DNA of 64,000 bases from Petaurus breviceps papuanus (lineage: Eukaryota > Chordata > Mammalia > Diprotodontia > Petauridae): contig JAMXIF010000048.1 of assembly GCA_028583685.1 (NCBI GenBank), positions 22,304,299-22,368,298 on the forward strand, written 5' to 3'. A model generated the notes under the pieces. The model worked only from the letters and a program-made list of their open reading frames with translations. It had not been told where the DNA came from and made no database searches. This document shows, piece by piece, positions 56,410 to 64,000 of this stretch; the first letter of the stretch is position 1, and every line of letters begins with the position of its first letter. The position numbers and the translations under genes are program-made.

Positions 56410-56790
56410 AACCTGTTCTCAATCATCATCATCTTGTCTAGTCTTTGAATCCCTTCCTATTTTCTTGCCTCCTGTTTTCACCCCTCCTTTGCCTTCTCTT
56501 GTCTCCCCATCCAGCTGGGACCCAATGTAGACATTCCATTTATATGTTTACTACTTTTCTAGAATTCCTTATACCCACAACCTTTCATAATTCTTGTCCT
56601 GCTAATATGCAACCCTGGGTAGCCCCCACCAAATGTTTTCTCTGCTTCTGCCCCTAAATCACTGAACACTGCTGGGGAATGTCATGAAATCATGCTGATT
56701 TCATCCAATACAAATGCATATTGCTTAACCTCATCTGGGTCCACATTACTGCCATACCACAATTGTTTTATTTGTCTCATCAATTCAAGA
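56410..56790 (+). mobile_element. L2-type LINE, region between endonuclease and RT
   Basis: ctgggacccaatgtagacatt, cctgctaatatgcaaccctg and ctgatttcatccaatacaaatg match the L2 stretch that the 36115 copy also begins with. Confidence 0.6.
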
Positions 56791-56794
56791 GGCA

Positions 56795-57005
56795 GCATTT
56801 GGTACTGGGTAGAAAGACAGTCTCAGAGTCATGACATATTGGCTTCAAGACTTGCCTCTGATACACTGACTGTGTCAGCCTGGGTCAATTACTTCACTTC
56901 TCAGTGTCCCAGGCAACTTTCTAAGACTATAAATTGCAGAATAGTTGTTGATTTGCTTTGGTGAAGTGGTTTTCCTTGTCAGGAGTTGCCACACCAATGA
57001 AATCA
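56795..57005 (+). mobile_element. MIR-related CORE-SINE (THER1-like)
   Basis: gtactgggtagaaagacagtc, gtgtcccaggcaactttctaag and attgcagaatagttgttgat. Confidence 0.68.
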
Positions 57006-57039
57006 TACAACAAAAAAGAAAATTTGATTTACTCTTGCA

Positions 57040-58065
57040 TACTTTTTGTTTGTTTGTTTTTGTTTTTTATTTTTATTTCTTTTCAAATGCTTTATTAACT
57101 TTTGGTTTACATTATTCATTTCTGCCAGATTTTGAGTTACAATTTTTTCCCCGTTTTCCCCCTACCCACCACCCCAAAACAGTGGTCCCACAGGATATCC
57201 CCTCCTCCAATCTGCTCTCTCCCATATCTTCTCCCATGCCCCCTTTGACTTTTCCAGTAGGGCATGGTGGATCTCTATGCCCCAATGCCTGTATGTCTTA
57301 TTTCCCAATTACATGTAAAATAGTATTAATAATTGTATTTATATATTTTTAAACATTTGATTTTAAAACTTTGAATTCCAGATTCATTCCCTTCCTCCCT
57401 TGTCACCCCCCCCCCTTACTGGGAAGATAAGCAATTCAGTATAGGTTGTACATGTGTAGCTATGCAAAACATTACCATAGTAGATATATTGTAAAAGACT
57501 GACTATATTTCCCTCCCTCCTATCCCACCTCCCACTTGTTCTATTCTCTACTTTGATCCTGTCCCTTTTCAAAAGTGGGTGCTTCCAATTTCCCTCCCCC
57601 CCCAGCCTGCCTTCCCTTCCATCATCCCCCCTTCATCCCCTTCCCCCCTACTCTCTTGTAGGGTGAGATACCCTATTTTGTGTCTATGTCATTCCCTTCC
57701 TGAGCCAAATTCAATGAGAATAAGGTTTTGCCTTTTTCCCTTCCTGTTTTTCCCCTCCATTGTAACCATTTTCCCTTGCCTCTTTTATATGAGATAGTTT
57801 ACCCCATTCTGTCTCTCCCCATCTCCTCTCATTATATTCCTCTCTCACCTCTTATTTTCACCTTTTAAGTATCATCCCTTCCTGTTAAATTGGTCCTGTG
57901 CCCTCTATCTATGTATACCTGTACACATATATACACACATTCACATATGTATTCATATGCCCATAAATCCTCCTATATAGACATATATATATATATATAT
58001 TTCTATTCCATTCAACTATTTTCATACTGAGAAAAGTTTCATCAGTTACAATTATAATCTTGTAT
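57040..58065 (-). mobile_element. L1 3' end, reverse, long copy
   Basis: Reversed form of the 3178-3875 element with more 5' sequence: gttacaattttttccccgtt, ccaatctgctctctcccata, gataagcaattcagtatagg, tttcatactgagaaaagttt. Chance open frames on both strands match those of the other copy (for example MKRDRIKVENR here, MKKDRVKGENR there). Confidence 0.83.
57975..58002. repeat. Short (AT)n tract
   Basis: catatatatatatatatatt within the L1 copy. Confidence 0.8.
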
Positions 58066-58159
58066 TCTTAATAGTTCTTTTTCCAAACCTTCTCTCCTCA
58101 ATATCTCAGCCTTTTACTCCAAATCAAGGTCCCCAAACTCTCAGCATACGAGCTCAGTT

Positions 58160-58265
58160 CCTACTAATGGTACCTAATCCCCAGGATTGTGGGGAGGATC
58201 AAATGAGATCATATTTGGAAGGAACTTAGCAAAGTTCCTGACACACAGTAGGTACTTAATAAGTC
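58160..58265 (+). mobile_element. MIR 3' part
   Basis: ggattgtggggaggatcaaa and cctgacacacagtaggtact, ending in taataagt next to the pyrimidine tract. Confidence 0.75.
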
Positions 58266-58375
58266 TTTTTTTCCTTCCTTCCTTCCTTTTCCCCTTTCTT
58301 CCTTCCTCCTCTTCCTTCTTTCCTTTTTCCTTCTTGCCTTTCTGCCTCCCTTCCTGACTACTTTCTTGCCTTCTT
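58264..58375. repeat. Polypyrimidine (CTTC/CTTT)n tract
   Basis: ccttccttccttccttttcc and related units, about 110 bases, directly after a MIR 3' end. Confidence 0.92.
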
Positions 58376-58839
58376 TCCTGGGGTGATCACAGGACCCATA
58401 GAACTGAAGTGACTTTGGAGATCACCTAGTGCAGACCACCCAAATGAGACCATTCACAGAACCATGGAATGAGAGAAGCTGAGAGGCGGAAAGAGCCTCA
58501 GCGGCTGTCTCATCTAACTCATGCACTGGAACATAATGTTCAAGGTGAACTCCCTTAACTGCCCTTGTCTACTCTCTCCCAACACAGCAAGATCCCTCTG
58601 TCTCTGCCTGTTAGAGTCTGCAGCAGTTCCTGGGTAAATATCTAAAAGTCCATAGGAACTGAGCCCAAATCCCTGCCAAGAGGGTGTCAGGGTTCTGTCA
58701 CCTCTATTATAAACATGTCCTAAAAGGAAGGGAATGACTCAGAGTGTAACCATTGAGGACACAGCTTTTACTGGATTTTTGAAACTGGTTTATCACAGAC
58801 AAGTCTCCTTGGTATTACTCATCCTTAAAGCTTCAGATG

Positions 58840-59090
58840 GGACAGCTAAGTGATATGGATTGTGTACTGGAGTCAGGAAGGCCTGAATTCAAATCCAGCT
58901 TCGGACACTTACTAGCTGTGTGATCCTGGGCAAGTCACTTAATCTGTTTTTCTTAGATCATCTTCTGTAAAATGCACTGGAAAAGGAAATGTGTACTACT
59001 CCAGTACCTTTGCTAAGAAAACTCTAAAAGGGTTCATGAAGAGTCAGACATGACTGAAACAAACAACAACAACTACAAAGTTTCAGATAG
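58840..59090 (+). mobile_element. CORE-SINE with BovB/RTE-like tail
   Basis: gggacagctaagtgatatgg, tcctgggcaagtcacttaat, gggttcatgaagagtcagac and an (aac)n end. Confidence 0.9.
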
Positions 59091-59627
59091 CTTAACACAG
59101 ACCATCACTGAAAACCCCCAAGGAAATGCTCATAGCATGAAACATACCTACTAACACTAAAAGACAGTCAAGAACTCCTGGCTCTTTAATTCTCACTGTT
59201 TTGCTGTAACAAAAGTCCTACCAATCTTTTCTCTCCAAGAACAATATGGCTCTACGGTTTCCCAAAGGAAGTTCTCCAGGGTAGAAGGGAATTCCTTATT
59301 GTTATCTACCACTAGTACTGCTTTCCTACCCCTACACTCCAGATACACTGCCCTCCTTGCTGTGCTAACAAAATGCTCCTAGTAACTCAAGCATAAATGA
59401 CATTGATGTAAGTGCAATATAAACAACATGCCAAGGCAGGTACTGTAAAGAGAGCAACCTACTAGCAGTCTGAAGATCATTAATAAGAGGCTCTGAGATA
59501 TATTTGTTGATTCCAGTTCAATAAATAAGCCTCATATATAGGGTATCATGCAACAGAGTTAAGATGAGGATCAATGAAGCTTCCATTGCAGAGCAGATAG
59601 AATTGGTTTACTTGAGGTTACACTGTC

Positions 59628-59795
59628 ATGTAGTAGGAAGATCAATGAATTTGGGGTTAGAAGACCTGGATTCCAATCCTGATTCTGTTACTTACTCACT
59701 GTGTGACCCTGGACAAGCTACTTTATCTGAGTCATAGTTTCCTTGTCTGTAATGGGACAGACTTGAACTAGATGATTTCTAAGGCCTCTTTATCA
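59628..59795 (+). mobile_element. MIR SINE
   Basis: gttagaagacctggattcca, gtgtgaccctggacaagct and gaactagatgatttctaagg. Confidence 0.83.
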
Positions 59796-59799
59796 ATTT

Positions 59800-60810
59800 A
59801 ATTTGACAAATACTTTATTAAACAGCAGGCTTATTACTGTGATAGTGTGGGGATACAAAGACAAAACCAAGAGTCCTCTCTTAAAGAGCTTATATTTTAC
59901 TGGTAGAGAATATGCAAAAATACACAAACACAAAAGGCATACAAAATATGTTATTGTAGGAGAAAAACTAAGAACTGAAACATCAGGCAACCACTTGTGA
60001 TTTAAACATGGAAGGAAGCTAGGTATCACAAGGAGTGAAAATCAGGAGGGAGAGTAGTCTACATATGGGGGATAGCTAGTCTTTTCAAAGATACCAATGC
60101 AGGAGATGGGATGTCGAATGGGCCACTTTGATTGGAACATAGAGCACATGAAGGGAGTAACGTGAAATCAGTCTAGAAAGATGTTTTGAAGTCAGACCGT
60201 AAAGAGTTTGAAATGACAAAAAAAGGAGTTTGTATCACCCTTAGAAGAAACAGGGGACATAGAAGCTTCTTAATCAGTACAGGGACATGATAAGGAATGA
60301 ACTTTAGGAATAACAATTTGGCAGTTGTGATTGTTTGGATAGGAGAGACAATGAATGGAGTCTGATTGAGACATGATGGCAATAGTCTGGGTGGGAGGCA
60401 ATGAGAGCCTAAACAGGGTAGAGGCCAGGTTAGCATAAGATTGGGAATAGATTTGAGAGATATAGAGGTAGAATTGACAAGATTTAATACCTGACTGGCT
60501 CTAGGGGCAAAGGGAGAGAGTAAGGAATCCAGGATGACTCCAAGGTTGTGAACCTGCATGTCTGGAAGGATGTTGTTGCCCTTGAGAAAAAACAGAGAAG
60601 TCACAAGGAGAACTAAGGTTTGGTTTTTTTTTTTTTGGAAAAGGGAATCAACTCTGTTTTAGAAATGTTAAGTTTGAAATAACGATAGGATGTGACAGAT
60701 GGTATGGAGGTAGAATTAATGAAACTTGATAACTTATTGGATGTGGGAGGTGAATGGAAGCAAGGAGTTAGGGATGATTTCCAGGTTGTGAACCAAGGTC
60801 CTTCCTAGCT
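59800..60810 (-). mobile_element. L2-type LINE 3' third, reverse
   Basis: From the tail (aatactttattaaacagcagg) through the 3' UTR to coding sequence. On the minus strand 60604-60173 keeps a 143-codon open frame with VHNLGVILDS, the L2 motif after the RT. Near 60690 a repeat of nearby L2 sequence (gtggaggtagaatt-like; ggttgtgaacc) shows a local duplication or a second copy. Confidence 0.83.
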
Positions 60811-61399
60811 TGAAAATAATCTTATGACCTAGAACTTCCTCCAGTCTTTATCTGAATTTTGCTATACTTGTTTATTGCTTAGATTTTTGCACCTGCACTC
60901 ACACACAAAATACCACTCAACTCCTTCCCATTTGGCTGAATCTTACCTATTATCTACCTATTCTAGTACCATGACTGGTAAAATCCAATTCTATCAAGCC
61001 TGCCCCAAACTTCACTGTGCTGTTTTTCACCCTGGCCTTTTTCCAACATGCCCCCACTCCTCCTGCTGTTACTGCTGCTGATGCTGTTGCATCTTCCCAC
61101 CTGATCTACAGAAACCATGACCTGTATAATCTTGGGAATTCTTACCTTAAGATGAGCTATCCCGATTGTTGAGATCTCACTTTAACTAGCCACAACCTCG
61201 GACCCAATTTTGTTCTTTTATGTCGGCCATTTTCTGCCTTGGTACCTTTCCCTCCTACCACCCTTCCCCCATCTAGTAAGAATTGAAATAAATGACCTAG
61301 GAGATTACTTGTAACTTTAAAATTCTCCCCTCTCTCATTCACCCTCACATAACAGAAATCAATGACAAACTCCTATCAATGTTACCTCCTTAATATCAA

Positions 61400-62030
61400 T
61401 TCTCTTCATCCTCTCTGTCCCCCATTCCAACACCCTAGTTCAACTTCTTTATAATTCCTTATGTGACAATGCTCTTTATATATTCCTGCTAGGTAAATTT
61501 TCTTAATATGGCGTTCTATTAATGTCACCCTTTTCACTGACTTCACATTAACTTTCAAATAAGGCCCACACTCCTTTGATGGAACAAAGTTGTCTTTGAT
61601 TTGGATACAACCTACATTTCCAGTCATGTTTCCCACTTGTTCATGCACCTGATCAATAATTTCTTGAATACACCCAACAACGTCCAACAATGTCCCATCT
61701 TCCTCTTTTTTCGGTCCTTAGGACAAGTTTCTACCCATATTTCAAGGCCCAATTAAAATGTCACAACTTTCACAAAAGTTTTCTTGATCTTTTCAGATAA
61801 AAATAATTTATTTACTCTGAATTCACAAAACTTTTAATACCTCTCTTACTGCATTTTCAAATTCTAATTTGTAATATAGTTATCTAGGTATACATGGCAT
61901 GCCTTTCCTATTAGGAAGCATCATATAAGCACTGTGCTTTACTTTTTTGTATCTCCTCCAACACCTGGATTAGGGCCTTATGGTCACATCATGGATACTC
62001 AAATATTCATTGAATGAATGTTTATGAACA
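61400..62030 (+). mobile_element. Diverged L2 3' end
   Basis: caataaggcccacactcctttg-like text, ccaattaaaatgtcacaactt, cctattaggaagcatcatata and tactcaaatattcattgaatg follow the L2 3' order, at low identity. Confidence 0.55.
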
Positions 62031-62044
62031 AGATTAATAATTGT

Positions 62045-62555
62045 GGAATATATGATAACATATTTGCCATTTAACATTTTTATCAATGGCTTGGATTAAG
62101 ACATAGATGACGAACTCATCAAATTTGCAAATGACACCAAGTGAGGAGAAACAGCTAACACACTGGACCAGAGTCAGGATCCAAAACCAACAAAAAAGAC
62201 TTTAATAGGAACAATAACAGGTCACATTATTTTTAAAGCTTTAAGGTTTACAAGGTGAGAACAATGGTGCTGGTATTTCCTCATTTTAAAAATGAGAAAA
62301 CTGAGGCTCAGGTAGGTGATGTAAATTATGTAGGGTCACACAGGGAGTCTCAGAGCCAGGAATGGAACTCAGGTTTTATAACTCCCAGGGCCAGGGCTCT
62401 TTTAACCACAGCAGTTGCATTCGCATTAAGAAAAATGCCCAAGTATAGGATAAGTTGACAGTTCTGTGAAAGGCTATTCATGTGAAAAAAGATCTAGGGA
62501 TTTTAATTGACTACAATATCAACATAACCCAATTATGTGATGCATTTGCTAAAGA
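62045..62555 (+). mobile_element. CR1/L3 LINE RT piece, split by a MIR
   Basis: 62065-62185 reads FNIFINGLD, then IKFANDTK and ANTLDQSQDPK, the CR1-clade text (NIFINDLD...KFADDTKLGG). It resumes after the MIR at about 62440-62550 with SCEKDLGILIDYNINITQ. Confidence 0.83.
62215..62425 (-). mobile_element. MIR SINE, reverse, inside CR1/L3
   Basis: ctcattttaaaaatgagaaaac, gggtcacacagggagtctc and gccaggaatggaactcaggtt. Confidence 0.83.
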
Positions 62556-63339
62556 AACTTGAAGGTTAAAGTACCGAGACAGGGATCTAGTGATAATTGG
62601 GAGTGTCAGTGTAGTGAAGTGAGGAAGCCAGTAGCATGTGAATCAGAGGAGAGGAGACAAAGGGAATCTGCCAGCAAGGCAGATGGCTGGTTACTTGTCC
62701 AAAGTAACCAGAGAGAAGACGGGCAGGAAAATAGAATCATGGCAAAGACAGGCAAGGAGCTGATACAGTCAGGCTAGTCTCACACTAACAAGGATGTATG
62801 TAATGCAGGTATCTTTGGATGACAACAGATCTCTGCACTTGGTCCTGGGACAGACACAAAGTTTAGGTAAGATTCAATCCTTTCTCTCATGGGTTGACAC
62901 AAACACAGATAAATATTGTGTACACGTCCAAACAAATATATTTGAAGTTCCACAAAAGTCTTACTTTTATGTCTCATCATAGCATAGAGATGACTTTGAG
63001 TTCTTAAAAGCCATGTACAGCCGAATCTTTAGCAAATTCTAGATGTTTGGGAAAGCTTTGAACATGGTTCTAGTGACATACTGCATCTGTTGTCTGAGAA
63101 TCAGTTTAGTTGAATGTAGGGAGACTTTTCATAAGTACATTGGTTGGCTAGTAGGTGATTAATTCTTTGGCCTTGGCAAATCATAGAACAAAGAAAAATA
63201 CAAAATGCAACACAGTTGGATGTTCTCGCTCCCCTATCCCCTGCCTTCTGACTGCAGAGTGGCAAAAAAAGTGGGCAGAAGGCACTAAGAATTATGGTTT
63301 TTAGATAATCTATAAACTTTAATCATTGGCATTATTTAT

Positions 63340-63775
63340 GTGAGATCTCTATTTTATGACCAAGAAGTTCATATATTACTGGAGGAAATGAAACACATCA
63401 AAACATTCAAAGAAGGATGGCTTCTGGGTTCTTGGAAAGATTCAGGACTTGATTTTATCATGTGTTCAGAGACAGTAAAGGAACTAAATTCAGGGAATAC
63501 TTTTGATAAAGTAGTTAACACTGTTCTTATGGAGGAGATGGAGAGATGTAAACTAGACAATGATATATTTAAATAGATTCAGGAAAAACTGGATGGCCAG
63601 ACTCAAAAACTTGCTCAAAGTCAAGAAGCCTCCAGTGGATTCCAGGGATCTGTGCTTGGTGTTGTACTGTCTAATGTTTTTATATATGACGTGCATAAGG
63701 AAATATATGAGGCAGTCATCAAATTTGCAAATGACACAAAGCTAGGAGGGACAGATAAACTGGAGTAAGGATCCA
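63340..63775 (+). mobile_element. CR1/L3 LINE RT piece
   Basis: FDKVVNTVLMEEMERCKL (63501-63554), IQEKLDGQTQ, SSGFQGSVLGVVL and IKFANDTKLGGTDKLE (63718-63765). These correspond to the CR1 RT blocks FD.V.H, PQGSVLGP and KFADDTKLGG. Frame changes occur between blocks. Confidence 0.88.
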
Positions 63776-63777
63776 AA

Positions 63778-64000
63778 AAGTTGCTGTTGTACAGTTGCTT
63801 TTCAGTCATGTCCAACTATTCGTGATCCCATTTGGGGTTTTCTTGGCAAAGATACTAGAATGTTTTGCCATTTCCTTCTCCAGCTCAATTTACAGATGAG
63901 GAAACTGAGACAAACAAGGTTAAATGACTTGCCCAGGGTCACACAGTTAGAAGTGTCTGAGGCTAAACTTGAACTCAGGTCTTCCTGACTGCAGGCCTGG
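63778..64000 (-). mobile_element. CORE-SINE with BovB/RTE-like tail, reverse, cut by the window edge
   Basis: gttgctgttgtacagttgct, cagtcatgtccaactattcg, gttttcttggcaaagatact, ttacagatgaggaaactgag and tgacttgcccagggtcacac in reversed order. Confidence 0.92.

Larger units (their letters stand above)
14783..64000 (-). other. RALGPS1: Long RALGPS1 intron upstream of the 127-bp exon (partial)
   Basis: At least 49 kb. RasGEF-domain exons and the preceding linker exon were sought by conserved peptides (FVEDDNYK, YLGIYL, EQRSN, FWVVREIL) and not found. Stretches over 300 bases in which I see no gene or clear repeat: 15390-15800, 17022-17597, 17790-18170, 19625-20440, 22610-23450, 24640-26260, 27200-28140, 29725-30300, 30790-32000, 32720-33140, 33640-34150, 34290-34725, 34820-35220, 39415-40190, 41970-43090, 44812-45418, 46520-47215, 48198-48620, 48775-49350, 49640-50130, 51185-51610, 51755-52168, 52742-53385, 53880-54480, 55900-56410, 58380-58840 (with weak CR1-like pieces), 59090-59628, 60810-61400 and 62555-63340. 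The rest is listed repeats. In human the ANGPTL2 gene sits inside a RALGPS1 intron on the opposite strand; none of its exons is visible here. Confidence 0.75.

Noticed and set aside
56945-57352. 135-codon plus-strand frame rich in Phe and Pro
   Set aside because: It reads the antisense of the reversed L1 3' end at 57040-58065.
1-64000. CRISPR arrays, operons, phage or plasmid features, CpG-island promoter
   Set aside because: No spaced direct repeats, no packed coding frames and no CpG-dense promoter-like block were seen; the window is intronic vertebrate DNA.

Overview
The window is vertebrate nuclear DNA, almost certainly from a marsupial. The evidence is a dense mix of L2, CR1/L3 and MIR fossils, L1 copies with marsupial-type purine-rich 3' ends, and many short tRNA-derived SINEs (WSINE1/MAR1-like) plus longer CORE-SINEs with a BovB/RTE-like tail. 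No sign of bacterial, plasmid or viral coding organisation was seen. The species cannot be named from the sequence.

One host gene is recognised: RALGPS1 (Ral guanine nucleotide exchange factor with PH domain and SH3-binding motif 1), on the minus strand. Three coding exons lie at 14782-14656 (127 bp), 11919-11753 (167 bp) and 7212-7161 (52 bp). All have AG acceptors, GT donors and matching codon phases, and they spell a continuous segment of the linker between the RasGEF domain and the PH domain, including the proline-rich (PxxP) block. The RasGEF and PH exons were not found, so the window is an internal piece of the gene. The intron upstream of the 127-bp exon fills the remaining 49 kb.

Layout: 1-7160 is the intron downstream of the last visible exon; its first 4.7 kb is a stack of nested insertions into an old L2. 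7161-14782 holds the three exons, with mostly unique intron sequence except a MIR cluster at 12.0-13.3 kb. 14783-64000 is one long intron. It holds a hAT miniature element with a perfect 8-bp target duplication (20.8 kb), a duplicated 280-bp block (20.5 and 23.6 kb), a full-length 7SL RNA retrocopy (32.4 kb), a dimeric SINE and a monomer inserted at the same target (33.2-33.6 kb), a 2.9-kb L2 (36.1-39.0 kb), a degenerate minisatellite (45.4-45.9 kb), an LTR fossil (52.2-52.7 kb) and further L2/L1/CR1 remnants to the right edge.

The host gene product promotes GDP/GTP exchange on Ral GTPases at membranes; the linker seen here carries the SH3-binding motif reported for the family. Repeat family names come from pattern recognition and remembered consensus sequences, not a database search, and repeat boundaries are approximate unless a target-site duplication is given. 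No new functional system was found. The least explained items are the dimeric SINE, the same-site triple target duplication, the unclassified repeat pair and the minisatellite.
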